In this document: piece by piece, positions 54,612-62,682 of the stretch
Layout: each line of letters starts with the position of its first letter
Numbering within the stretch: the first letter of the stretch is position 1
Source: Weeksellaceae bacterium
GTDB taxonomy: Bacteria; Bacteroidota; Bacteroidia; Flavobacteriales; Weeksellaceae
Direction of reading: 5' to 3'
Assembly (NCBI GenBank): GCA_022013695.1
Contig: JAKLPS010000024.1
Location: 124,001-188,000 of the forward strand
DNA length: 64,000 nucleotides
Program-made: the position numbers and the translations under genes
The notes under the pieces: model-generated
What the model was told of the DNA's origin: nothing
Databases searched by the model: none
The model's input: only the letters and a program-made list of their open reading frames with translations

Positions 54612-56093
54612 TTATTTGGTATTATTTTTCACTTTCATAAAACGAATGAGAATAAATCCAATAGCGAAGAAAACCGTCATCGACAAAGCAGCGTACCGCA
54701 TATTGTTGTATTGCTCTATCAGCGTAGCGAAGATGAAAGTTCCTAAAATAATCGCCAATTTTTCCAACACATCATAAAAACTGAAATACGTGGTGTTGTC
54801 CATCGAATCCGTTGGAAGGAGTTTAGAATAAGTCGATCTCGACATCGCCTGCAAACCACCCATCACGAGACCGATTATGGCTGCAATGCCGTAAAACTGA
54901 TATTCTACATTTGGATTTTCCTTGTTGAGATAGTAGGCCGAAAGGCACGCGCCGATCCACAAAGCCACGGTGATGCTGATGACATTTTTGTTCCCGATTT
55001 TCGTGGAAAGCCAGGAGAAAAACAAGGCGCCAATAATGGCTTCAATCTGAATCAGCAACAAAGTCATTATCAATTTATCCTGAGCCATATTGATCTCGCT
55101 CTTGCCAAACAAAGTGGCCATAAGGAAGATGGTCTGCATCCCGACGCTGTAGAAAAAGAAACTGGAAAGGAAATACTTCAGATTTTTGTCCCCGAAAAGA
55201 TGATTTCCCACTTTGAATAATTCTCGGAAACTTTGCTTTCCAATATCGATATAAAAACTGATGTTATCTTTCAAAACCTCCAGAAAACCGCCTTGCTCGG
55301 TGTGGCTTTTGAAAATATTTTTATAATTAAGCAAAACCAAATCCTTGGGTAATTGATCTTTCACTTGCCCAAACTGAGGCAGATATTTGAAAGTATATTG
55401 CGAAAATCCGAACCACCAAGCACCCGTCAAAAGGAAACTAATTCTGGTGTAAATTGCTGCCTGCTTGGGATTTTCGGCAAGAACCTGAATCAAAACCAGA
55501 CAAATTACCACCAAAATGACGGAACCGATGTAGCCATACACATATCCCCTGGCAGAAAGCGCATCCTGCTTGTCGGGCGTTGCAATATCGGGCAAAAAGG
55601 AGTTGTAAAATACCAAACTTCCCCAAAAACCAACACTAGCCGTCATACTGAATAATAATCCCAGCCAAACGCTTCCCATCCCGGTAAACATCGCCAATCC
55701 CATACAGGAAGTGGCACCCAGATAACAGAAAAACTGAAGAAAGGATTTTTTGTTCCCAATCGTATCGGCCAAGGATGACAAAAATGGTGAGAGCAACACA
55801 ACAATCAAGAAAGACAGCGTGAGAGAATATCCGTAAACCGCATCTGGCTGATATTCTTTCCCAAATATTTTGACTAAGTTTCTAACGGGCACTTTGATCC
55901 ATTGTCCTGTTTCTTTGACATATTCGTCTTTTTCGTAAGCCGTCGTCAAAATCGAATAATATATTGGAAAAATCGTGGAAGTAATAACCAATGAATAAAC
56001 CGAGTTGGCCCAATCGTAGAACGCCCAGGCGCGCATTATTTTGGGGTTGTTCTTGATCGGATTTTCTGGAATTGCTTTTTCTAATTCAGGCAT
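54612..56093 (-). CDS. MFS transporter of the UMF1 (Atg22-like) family
   Basis: The 493-residue membrane protein has about 12 hydrophobic segments. It begins with MRAWAFYDWANSVYSLVI, the typical start of UMF1 transporters, and has SLADTIGNKKSF and FYNSFLPDIA in the first half. The yeast relative Atg22 exports amino acids from the vacuole; the bacterial substrate is unknown. The frame opens at a TTG (56102); the ATG at 56093 is preferred. It is a single gene between a GHMP kinase and a thiolase. Confidence 0.87.
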   Translation of the reverse strand: MPELEKAIPENPIKNNPKIMRAWAFYDWANSVYSLVITSTIFPIYYSILTTAYEKDEYVKETGQWIKVPVRNLVKIFGKEYQPDAVYGYSLTLSFLIVVLLSPFLSSLADTIGNKKSFLQFFCYLGATSCMGLAMFTGMGSVWLGLLFSMTASVGFWGSLVFYNSFLPDIATPDKQDALSARGYVYGYIGSVILVVICLVLIQVLAENPKQAAIYTRISFLLTGAWWFGFSQYTFKYLPQFGQVKDQLPKDLVLLNYKNIFKSHTEQGGFLEVLKDNISFYIDIGKQSFRELFKVGNHLFGDKNLKYFLSSFFFYSVGMQTIFLMATLFGKSEINMAQDKLIMTLLLIQIEAIIGALFFSWLSTKIGNKNVISITVALWIGACLSAYYLNKENPNVEYQFYGIAAIIGLVMGGLQAMSRSTYSKLLPTDSMDNTTYFSFYDVLEKLAIILGTFIFATLIEQYNNMRYAALSMTVFFAIGFILIRFMKVKNNTK

Positions 56094-56174
56094 TGGAAAC
56101 AATTATTTAGACAAATGTAAAAAAAGGAATTACAAGTTGACAAAAAAATGCGTTTGTAACCAAAATTTAACAGC

Positions 56175-56213
56175 AAAAAACCCTTTCAGATTCTAAGTCC
56201 TAAAAGGGTTTTT
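56175..56213 (-). terminator. Rho-independent terminator of the thiolase gene
   Basis: On the minus strand AAAAACCCTTT pairs with AAAGGGTTTTT around a 16-base loop, followed by T. It lies about 20 bases after the thiolase stop. Confidence 0.75.
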
Positions 56214-56231
56214 AAATTTATTTTAAAAAAA

Positions 56232-57413
56232 TTATTGCAAATTTTCTATTACAATAGCCGTAGCGCCGCCACCGCCGTTGCAAATGGCTGCCGCACCGTA
56301 TTTTCCGCTATTTTGTTTCAGAACATTAATTAACGTCACTATAATTCTGGAACCCGAACTTCCCAGTGGATGACCGATGGAAACTGCACCACCGTTTACA
56401 TTGACTTTGGTAGCGTCCAGTCCCATCACTTTGCTGTTGGCCAAACCAACCACCGAAAACGCTTCATTCAGTTCGAAAAAATCGATGTCGTCTTTTGTAA
56501 GATTCGCTTTCTCCAGAGCGACTGGTAGAGCTTTCGAAGGTGCCATCGTGAATCTATCGGGCTCAACGGCCGCATCGGCATAAGAAATAATTTTCGCAAG
56601 CGGTTTCAGCCCCAACTCTTCCATTTTCTCTTTAGACATTAGGATCAAAGCTGAAGCACCGTCATTCAATGTTGATGCGTTGGCAGCTGTGACCGTTCCG
56701 TTTTCTTTTTGAAAAACGGTTGGCAAAGTCGGGATTTTGTCAAACTTAACCGCTTTATATTCTTCATCTTCTGAAAAAACGACCGGATCTCCTTTTCTTT
56801 GAGGAACCGAAACCGGAACCACCTCCTCCGAAAATTTTCCTTCTTCCCAAGCGGCGGCAGATCTTTTATAGGATTGGATGGCGAAAGCATCTTGCTCCTC
56901 TCTGGTAATATTATTTTCTTGGGCGCACAACTCTGCGCAAACACCCATATGCTGTTTATTGTAAACGTCGGTCAGCCCGTCCTTCAGGACGCCATCTTGG
57001 AGTTTTACATCGCCCAATTTTACGGCATTTCTTGCATCCAAATAATGCGGAACCATCGACATATTTTCCATTCCGCCAGCCACGATAATGTCCACATCGC
57101 CAGCTTTTATAGCCTGAGCGGCCATTGTGGCGGCTTTCATTCCGGAAGCACAAACTTTATTAATCGTTGTAGCAGGCGTATGAATAGACAAACCGGCGCC
57201 CAAAGCCACTTGCCTCGCAGGCGCTTGCCCCTCGCCGGCCTGCAAAACATTGCCCATATAAATTTCCTGAACCAAAGCCGGGTCAAGATTTATTTTGTCT
57301 AAAGCGCCTTTCACGGCGGTAATTCCCAATTGTGTCGCAGGCACCGTGGAGAGGCTTCCAAGAAAACTTCCCATTGGCGTTCTGACTGCTGACACAATAA
57401 ATACTTCTTTCAT
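56232..57413 (-). CDS. Acetyl-CoA C-acyltransferase (thiolase)
   Basis: The 393-residue enzyme has the thiolase motifs: [13 protein letters not shown] at the start, the nucleophilic Cys in [11 protein letters not shown] (about residue 88), NEAFSVV, the His in [16 protein letters not shown] (about 350) and the second Cys in [11 protein letters not shown] (about 380). Biosynthetic and degradative thiolases share this pattern; the length and GHPLGSSG form favour an acetoacetyl-CoA thiolase. It could feed the mevalonate pathway whose kinase is nearby, or act with the CoA transferase in ketone-body use. Confidence 0.92.
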   Translation of the reverse strand: MKEVFIVSAVRTPMGSFLGSLSTVPATQLGITAVKGALDKINLDPALVQEIYMGNVLQAGEGQAPARQVALGAGLSIHTPATTINKVCASGMKAATMAAQAIKAGDVDIIVAGGMENMSMVPHYLDARNAVKLGDVKLQDGVLKDGLTDVYNKQHMGVCAELCAQENNITREEQDAFAIQSYKRSAAAWEEGKFSEEVVPVSVPQRKGDPVVFSEDEEYKAVKFDKIPTLPTVFQKENGTVTAANASTLNDGASALILMSKEKMEELGLKPLAKIISYADAAVEPDRFTMAPSKALPVALEKANLTKDDIDFFELNEAFSVVGLANSKVMGLDATKVNVNGGAVSIGHPLGSSGSRIIVTLINVLKQNSGKYGAAAICNGGGGATAIVIENLQ

Positions 57414-57536
57414 AATATTTTAGATTTATATAATTTTATACACAAAGTGAAACAGGTTTTTTTTACTATTAATTGCTTTGGATGTCACAAGGTTTGACGT
57501 TGTAAACGCTAAAATTAATTGTGATCATTGGACAAA

Positions 57537-57941
57537 TTATGAATGACTTTTTGGTTCAGTTTCACTGCCTTTCGTTGCTATTAAAATAAGAAAGACTCCA
57601 AGAAACTCGATGAACCAGCCCCAAGATAATTTCACAATTCCCGCAAATGAAGATTGCCAAGATTTGAACGGTAAAAAGCTGAAATAATTCAAAGATTTTA
57701 ATTTGATCGCAACAATTGCGAAAACAAAGAGCAAAATTACTAAAAATGCGGTTATCCGGATCGATTTTGATTTGCCAGTTAAGATAAAAACGAGGGTAAA
57801 TAGAGAAAATCCCCAAAGTATGATGGCAAGTGTGTAATCTACTTTCCAAAAGTTCCAGTTTCCCACGATTGGAATATGAACCAACGGCAGAAAACTGCCT
57901 GCCACAACCAAAAAAAATCCGATTAACTGTAAATTTTTCAT
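57537..57941 (-). CDS. Hypothetical membrane protein (134 aa)
   Basis: The 134-residue protein has four hydrophobic segments (about 5-20, 36-55, 62-80 and 104-122) and a short charged tail. I recognise no family. The pattern with GSFLPLVHIPIVGNWNFW after the first helix is typical of small flavobacterial four-helix membrane proteins. It lies 123 bases upstream of the thiolase on the same strand. Confidence 0.62.
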   Translation of the reverse strand: MKNLQLIGFFLVVAGSFLPLVHIPIVGNWNFWKVDYTLAIILWGFSLFTLVFILTGKSKSIRITAFLVILLFVFAIVAIKLKSLNYFSFLPFKSWQSSFAGIVKLSWGWFIEFLGVFLILIATKGSETEPKSHS

Positions 57942-58200
57942 TTCAAAATCCTGTTGACCAAAGTAAATAAATATTCTCGATTTGCAAAATTGAGGCTGAG
58001 ATGTATTTAATTTTTCTCAACGACAGCAAAGAAATTTTCCTAATTTAACATTACCGAAATGGCTTAAATCGTGCCCAAAACTTATTAAGTATGTTAAGCC
58101 AAAATATAATTTACTCCTATAAATTGACAGCAAAACTATTTATAAAAAAAAACCAGAACGCTACACATTCCGGATTCATTTATTGTGAATTTGTTTTTCC

Positions 58201-58563
58201 TCAATTTTCTTTCTTAGAAAGGAAATATTCTTTCAATTTACCAAGATTTATTTTGTCGCTGCCTATGAAAATTTCATCCTCTGTCAGGAAGACTGGGCGC
58301 TTCAAATAGGTGTAATGATCCAGCAGCAATTCTTTGTAATCCTTTTCCTGAAGGGCTTTCGGGTCCAGTTCCTGTAATTTGATCTGATTCGATTTTTTAT
58401 TAAAAAGGGCTTCGTAAGAACCTGCTAATTGGTACATATCTTCTACTTCCTGCTCCGTAATCGGGTTGATTTTGATTTCTCGCATTTCCCAATCTCTTGT
58501 ATCATATTGTCCTAATATTTTTCTACAGGTATCGCAAGTTTTAAGATAAAATACTTTTTTCAT
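58201..58563 (-). CDS. ArsC/Spx-family thioredoxin-fold protein
   Basis: The 120-residue protein has a thioredoxin-like start with CDTCRKIL (Cys10, Cys13), as in Spx and ArsC-like proteins. A later KRPVFLTEDEIFIGSDK segment (about residues 88-104) holds the conserved Arg-Pro. In arsenate reductases the first Cys attacks arsenate; in Spx the CxxC is a redox switch acting on RNA polymerase. The CxxC here leans to the Spx/YffB side. No arsenic genes are near. The open frame extends 9 codons upstream; the ATG at 58563 is the better start. Confidence 0.82.
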   Translation of the reverse strand: MKKVFYLKTCDTCRKILGQYDTRDWEMREIKINPITEQEVEDMYQLAGSYEALFNKKSNQIKLQELDPKALQEKDYKELLLDHYTYLKRPVFLTEDEIFIGSDKINLGKLKEYFLSKKEN

Positions 58564-58799
58564 TTTGCATAAATACGGATTTTTTTTCACATGAAGGGTA
58601 TATCGTCGTCTTTTCCTATATTCTCAGCACACTAAAGCTCTCTCGGCAATGATTTTAAGGCGCAATTTTGACCTTATTTTCTCACAATCAATTTTTCTCT
58701 TTGTGACTTCGGGAATGAAATTTAACATTCGCCCATCCGAATAGTTTCTGAATATTAAAAACATTTGAAAACCTTACATTTGATAAAATTTTTATAAAA

Positions 58800-59267
58800 A
58801 TGGAAAACAAAGCAATTACTTTTCAATTTATTTCCGAACCCTCAGATGTTAATTTCGGCGGAAATGTGCACGGCGGAAGCGTTATGAAATGGATAGACCA
58901 AGTCGGATATGCCTGCGCAAGCACCTGGTCATCAACCTATTGCGTAACGGTTTATGTTGGAGGCATCCGGTTTTACCAGCCGATTAAGATTGGTGAAATT
59001 GTACAACTAAAAGCCCACGTGATCTATACCGGAAATACGAGCATGCACATCGCCATCGATGTTTTTTCCCGGAAAATCAAAGAAAAAAATTATGAAAAGA
59101 AAACGCATTGCGTCATCGTTTTCGTAGCCGTCGATGAAAAGGGAAAATCTGTGCAAGTTCCCAAATGGATCCCAAGCACAAACCAAGAACTCCAAATGCA
59201 GGATTATGCCATCAAACTGATGAATCTGCGCCGCAACATCGAAGACGAGATGAAACCTTTCTTGTAA
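58800..59267 (+). CDS. Acyl-CoA thioesterase (hotdog fold, YciA/ACOT-like)
   Basis: The 155-residue protein is a single hotdog domain with the catalytic region NFGGNVHGGSVMKWIDQVGY (Asn and Asp near residues 18-34), typical of YciA/ACOT12-type thioesterases that cleave acyl-CoA to free acid and CoA. HCVIVFVAVDEKGKSVQVP is the characteristic C-terminal strand. It is a single gene; a TACATTTG box at 58775-58782 may be its promoter. Chain-length preference cannot be read from sequence. Confidence 0.9.
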   Translation: MENKAITFQFISEPSDVNFGGNVHGGSVMKWIDQVGYACASTWSSTYCVTVYVGGIRFYQPIKIGEIVQLKAHVIYTGNTSMHIAIDVFSRKIKEKNYEKKTHCVIVFVAVDEKGKSVQVPKWIPSTNQELQMQDYAIKLMNLRRNIEDEMKPFL

Positions 59268-59305
59268 CTCGGAAAATCAAATCCTGATAAAAAACTCAAA
59301 AAACA

Positions 59306-59336
59306 TTTGCATTTCTAAAAATCATCTTTATATTTG
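59306..59336 (+). promoter_or_regulatory. Promoter of the trp operon
   Basis: TTTG (59306-59309) and TATATTTG (59329-59336) are separated by exactly 19 bases, a full match to the Bacteroidetes -33/-7 consensus. Transcription should start near 59342, about 48 bases before the leader peptide. Confidence 0.75.
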
Positions 59337-59389
59337 CTCCCATTAAACGACAATTCTATCTGTCATTTTAAAAAAAATCTAATCAATCG

Positions 59390-59467
59390 ATGAAATCAAT
59401 GAACACAAATAACTGGTGGTGGCCTTCTTACTCGTTGTCGGGTCTGAAAGGAATATCGGTGTTCTAA
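59390..59467 (+). CDS. trpL: trp operon leader peptide (25 aa, three consecutive Trp)
   Basis: The ATG at 59390 opens a 25-codon frame ending with TAA at 59465-59467. Codons 9-11 are TGG TGG TGG (59414-59422), followed by Pro-Ser-Tyr-Ser-Leu. Three successive Trp codons in a short frame between a consensus promoter and a terminator ahead of trpE are the mark of an attenuator leader. A ribosome short of charged tRNA-Trp would stall there. The peptide itself probably has no other function. Confidence 0.87.
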   Translation: MKSMNTNNWWWPSYSLSGLKGISVF

Positions 59468-59497
59468 ATTTTGAACTTGCTATATCTCAATCATCAT

Positions 59498-59532
59498 AAG
59501 ACTTTGACAATTTTTGTTAAAGTCTTTTTTTT
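59498..59532 (+). terminator. trp attenuator terminator with competing antiterminator
   Basis: AAGACTTTGACAA (59498-59510) pairs with TTGTTAAAGTCTT (59514-59526) with one wobble pair, followed by eight T. Its 5' arm can instead pair with TTGTCGGGTCT (59435-59445), which lies 13 bases after the last Trp codon. A ribosome stalled on the Trp codons would leave that segment free and so favour read-through into trpE. Confidence 0.82.
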
Positions 59533-59555
59533 ATTTAAATTTTAAAATTAATCTG

Positions 59556-60977
59556 ATGAAATTCTGTAAAACCATAAAAGTTAAAACGACCGTCAAATCT
59601 CAACTGGCAGACCTTTTCACACCAATCGGTATCTATCTGCGGCTGCGAGACAACTTCCGCGATACCGTTCTCCTGGAAAATGCGGGAAATCAAAATTCGG
59701 AAAACTCTTTTTCATTCATCGCTGTCAATGCGATTGCCGGCATCGAGATCCGAAATTATGAGGAAGCAGAATTCAAATTTCCGCTCGAAAATCCGCAAAA
59801 AATAAAATTGGAAAACGAAAAACTGACCGATTTGTTGCAGGAATTTTCAACCTGCTTTCAGTGCGAAACTCCAAACCACGAAATAGGAAAGAGTGCGCAA
59901 GGATTTTTCGGCTATACAAGCTATGATGCCATTCCGTTCTTCGAAAATATCAAATTTAAGGGACAATCTGAGGACAATAAAGTCCCACTGCTGCGTTATC
60001 GGCTGTATCAATACGTCATCGCCATCAACCATCACAACGACGAAATGTACTTGATAGAAAACCACATCGAAGGTCTCAAATCTGAATTTTTGTCCATCGA
60101 AAACTTCATCAACCAAAAAAATGCACCTGCTTTCCCTTTCGAGAGGATGGGCGAGGAAACATCCAACCTTAGAGATGAAGAATTTTTGGACTCTGTCGAA
60201 TTCGCAAAGAAACATTGTTTCCGCGGAGACGTTTTCCAACTGGTGCTGAGCCGAAGATTTGAGCAAAAGTTTCGAGGCGACGAGTTCAATGTTTACCGTG
60301 CTTTGCGGAACATCAATCCTTCGCCCTATTTATTTTTCTTCGACTATGGCGATTATAAATTGATGGGATCCAGCCCAGAAAGTCAGTTGGTTATAAAAAA
60401 CGGAAAAGCGATCATTCATCCAATTGCTGGAACTTTTAAGCGCACAGGAAATCTTGAAAAAGACTTGGCATCTGCTGAAGAACTTAAAAAAGATCCCAAG
60501 GAAAATGCGGAACACACGATGCTGGTAGACCTTGCGAGAAACGACCTCAGCATTCACGGAAAAAATACGAGAGTTGCCAAACTCAAAGAGATTCATTTTT
60601 TTTCGCACGTGATTCATATGGTTTCCGAAGTTGTTGCGGATGTCAAAGAAAACCAAAATCCGTTCGAAATGATCGCCACCACCTTTCCACAAGGCACTTT
60701 GAGTGGCGCACCCAAATATCGAGCCCTCCAGCTCATTGATGAATACGAAAAAACTTCCCGAAGCTACTATGGCGGCTGCATCGGTTTTGTGGGCTTCGAT
60801 GGAAGCTGCAATCAAGCCATAATGATAAGAACTTTCTTGAGCAAAAACAACACTTTATTTTACCAAGCCGGTGCAGGAATCACCGCAAAATCCCACGCAG
60901 AAAGCGAATTGCAAGAAGTAAACAACAAACTCGGCGCCTTGAAAAAAGCCGTTTTAAAAGCAGGGTTTAATGGTTAA
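59556..60977 (+). CDS. trpE: Anthranilate synthase component I
   Basis: The 473-residue protein has the chorismate-binding domain in its second half. Visible are GDVFQLVLSRRF (about residues 226-237), LMGSSPESQLV, PIAGTFKRTG, DLARNDLSIHG and FPQGTLSGAPKYRALQLIDEYE (quoted to FPQGTLSGAPKYRA), all typical of TrpE. With TrpG it turns chorismate and glutamine into anthranilate. TrpE proteins are usually feedback-inhibited by tryptophan through an N-terminal site. The frame is open upstream to 59514, inside the attenuator, so the ATG at 59556 is the start. PabB is less likely given trpG and trpD downstream. Confidence 0.93.
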   Translation: MKFCKTIKVKTTVKSQLADLFTPIGIYLRLRDNFRDTVLLENAGNQNSENSFSFIAVNAIAGIEIRNYEEAEFKFPLENPQKIKLENEKLTDLLQEFSTCFQCETPNHEIGKSAQGFFGYTSYDAIPFFENIKFKGQSEDNKVPLLRYRLYQYVIAINHHNDEMYLIENHIEGLKSEFLSIENFINQKNAPAFPFERMGEETSNLRDEEFLDSVEFAKKHCFRGDVFQLVLSRRFEQKFRGDEFNVYRALRNINPSPYLFFFDYGDYKLMGSSPESQLVIKNGKAIIHPIAGTFKRTGNLEKDLASAEELKKDPKENAEHTMLVDLARNDLSIHGKNTRVAKLKEIHFFSHVIHMVSEVVADVKENQNPFEMIATTFPQGTLSGAPKYRALQLIDEYEKTSRSYYGGCIGFVGFDGSCNQAIMIRTFLSKNNTLFYQAGAGITAKSHAESELQEVNNKLGALKKAVLKAGFNG

Positions 60978-61037
60978 TTCTTAATTGTTAATTGTTAATG
61001 GTTAATGGTTAATGGTTAATTGTTAATGGTTAATAAT
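60969..61037. repeat. Simple heptamer repeat (GGTTAAT / TTGTTAA variants)
   Basis: About nine imperfect 7-base units of TTAATGG or TTAATTG type run from the trpE stop to just before the four-helix bundle gene. Copy number is likely to vary between strains. The last 18 bases (61016-61033) are matched by an inverted copy at 61411-61428. Confidence 0.82.
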
Positions 61038-61428
61038 TGATAAATAATTTTTATAAATATGAAGATAAATAATATCATAAAACAAAAAAGCTTTGATTTT
61101 GCAGTTCGCATTGTAAAACTCAATCAATATTTAACCAATGATAAAAAGGAATTTGTTCTAAGCAAACAAATACTGCGCAGCGGAACAAGTGTAGGAGCAA
61201 TGATAAGAGAGAGTGAGCACGCCCAAAGCAAAGCAGATTTCATACACAAATTATCAGTCGCACAGAAAGAAATCAACGAAACCATTTATTGGCTCGAACT
61301 TTTTCACGCCACTAATTATCTTTCTTTACAAGAATTTACAAGTTTAAATGAAGATGCTGTGGAAATTATAAAATTGATCACCAGCATTTTAAAAACTTCC
61401 AAAATTAATCTTAATCATTAACAATTAA
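61016..61428. mobile_element. Four-helix-bundle gene flanked by 18-bp inverted repeats (candidate insert)
   Basis: TTAATTGTTAATGGTTAA (61016-61033) and the complement of 61411-61428 differ at one position and enclose only the S23-type gene. The block splits trpE from trpG. No transposase is inside and no target duplication was identified, so mobility is inference. Confidence 0.35.
61059..61421 (+). CDS. Four-helix bundle protein (S23 / 23S rRNA intervening-sequence type)
   Basis: The 120-residue protein is of the S23 family (TIGR02436 type): a start like IKQKSFDFAVRIVKLNQYL, then SKQILRSGTSVGAMIRESEHAQSKADFIHKLSVAQKE (quoted in part as QILRSGTSVGAMIRE) and ETIYWLELF. The fold is a small four-helix bundle that assembles into pentamers in solved examples. 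Its function is unknown; the family was first noticed within insertions in 23S rRNA genes and is common as a free gene in Bacteroidetes. It has no evident link to tryptophan synthesis. It sits between inverted repeats. Confidence 0.9.
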   Translation: MKINNIIKQKSFDFAVRIVKLNQYLTNDKKEFVLSKQILRSGTSVGAMIRESEHAQSKADFIHKLSVAQKEINETIYWLELFHATNYLSLQEFTSLNEDAVEIIKLITSILKTSKINLNH

Positions 61429-61446
61429 TAATTAATCATTAAAACT

Positions 61447-62010
61447 ATGATTTTAGTTTTCGACAATTACGACAGTTTCACTTACAATTTGGTTCAAATC
61501 ATCGAACAAATTGTCGGGGAAAAGGTAGATGTTTTTCGCAACGACCAGATTGCAATAGAAGACATCGAAAAATATGACAAAATCATCCTTTCCCCAGGTC
61601 CTGGAATTCCGGAAGAAGCAGGAATCCTTTTGGACGTGATTAAAAAATATGCGCCTACAAAATCTATTTTTGGAGTTTGTCTCGGCCAACAGGCGATTGC
61701 CGAAGCTTTTGGCGGCAGTCTCATCAATCTTTCTGAAATCTATCACGGTGTTGCAACGGAATCTATTCAGATCAATGCGCATAAAATTTTCAACAGTTTA
61801 CCGGAAACTTTGGAAGTCGGCAGATATCATTCCTGGGCGGTGAATCCTGATGATTTTCCTGCAGAATTAGAAATCACAAGCGTTGACAAAAACGGAATGA
61901 TTATGAGTCTGAGACACAAAACTTATGACGTTCACGCCGTACAATATCATCCGGAAAGCATCTTGACACCCGATGGGAAAAAGATTTTAGAGAACTTTTT
62001 ATCGAATTAA
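61447..62010 (+). CDS. trpG: Anthranilate synthase component II (glutaminase)
   Basis: The 187-residue class I amidotransferase has ILSPGPGIPEEAG (about 40-52), the nucleophile Cys in GVCLGQQAIAEAFGG (about residue 78) and the His-Glu pair in VQYHPESIL (about 169). It supplies ammonia to TrpE; such a subunit can also serve PabB. It follows the S23 gene by 25 bases and precedes the EEP-family gene by 1 base, so translation of the two may be coupled. Confidence 0.92.
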   Translation: MILVFDNYDSFTYNLVQIIEQIVGEKVDVFRNDQIAIEDIEKYDKIILSPGPGIPEEAGILLDVIKKYAPTKSIFGVCLGQQAIAEAFGGSLINLSEIYHGVATESIQINAHKIFNSLPETLEVGRYHSWAVNPDDFPAELEITSVDKNGMIMSLRHKTYDVHAVQYHPESILTPDGKKILENFLSN

Positions 62011-62011
62011 A

Positions 62012-62677
62012 ATGAAAATCTTAAGCTGGAATATCGAACGATTGAAAATCAATGAAAACGATGAACTGGATTTTATAAAAAATTTAATTTTATCGGAAAA
62101 TCCTGATTTGATTTTTTTGACAGAAACCAATTTAACGATAGATTTTGGAACTGAATATTTTAGCTTACATTCAAGAGAATTACCAGATTTTCACGATGGT
62201 CAAAAATATGTAGCAAAAGAAAATCGGGTCAGTATTTTTTCAAAATATCCTTTCACTGAAATCATAAAAACTTACGATGAATACACTGCAATTTCTGGAA
62301 AAATTGATACTAAATTAGGAGAATTAACTTTGTACGGAAGCATTATCGGAAGTTTTGGTGGACGAGGTTTTTATTTTGAAAATGATCTCGAAAATCAAAA
62401 AAATGAAATCAGAAAACTAAAAGGAAACATTTGTTATTCCGGCGATTTCAATGTTGCTTTCTCGGGTTGGAAATATCCAAGCATAAAAGTGATTGATGAA
62501 ACTAAATCATTTTTTGAAAATGAAAATTTGGAGATTATAACAAAAGAAAATGCCGATTGCGCAATCCATATTGTAATGAACAACGATTTTCTGAGAAAAA
62601 AAACAGTAAAAAGTAAAATGATAAAAATCGACAGAAAGATTTCAGATCACAACGCTGTAATTTGTGAAATAAAATAA
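62012..62677 (+). CDS. Endonuclease/exonuclease/phosphatase family protein
   Basis: The 221-residue protein shows the EEP-fold motifs: LSWNIERLK at the N-terminus with metal-binding Asn, IFLTETNLT with the metal Glu (about residue 38), YSGDFNVAFSG with the catalytic Asp and Asn (about 144-148), and a C-terminal ISDHNAVICEI with Asp-His. It could act on DNA, RNA or a phosphoester; there is no signal peptide. It starts 1 base after trpG and ends 5 bases before trpD, so it is a full member of the operon, though not a known trp gene. Confidence 0.85.
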   Translation: MKILSWNIERLKINENDELDFIKNLILSENPDLIFLTETNLTIDFGTEYFSLHSRELPDFHDGQKYVAKENRVSIFSKYPFTEIIKTYDEYTAISGKIDTKLGELTLYGSIIGSFGGRGFYFENDLENQKNEIRKLKGNICYSGDFNVAFSGWKYPSIKVIDETKSFFENENLEIITKENADCAIHIVMNNDFLRKKTVKSKMIKIDRKISDHNAVICEIK

Positions 62678-62682
62678 AAAAA

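Noticed and set aside
58091-58309. 72-residue plus-strand frame in the gap before the Spx/ArsC-like gene
   Set aside because: It overlaps the real minus-strand gene by about 110 bases and its sequence has no coding character.
61016-61428. A true insertion sequence at the S23 gene
   Set aside because: There is no transposase and no visible target duplication, so it is kept only as a low-confidence candidate insert.
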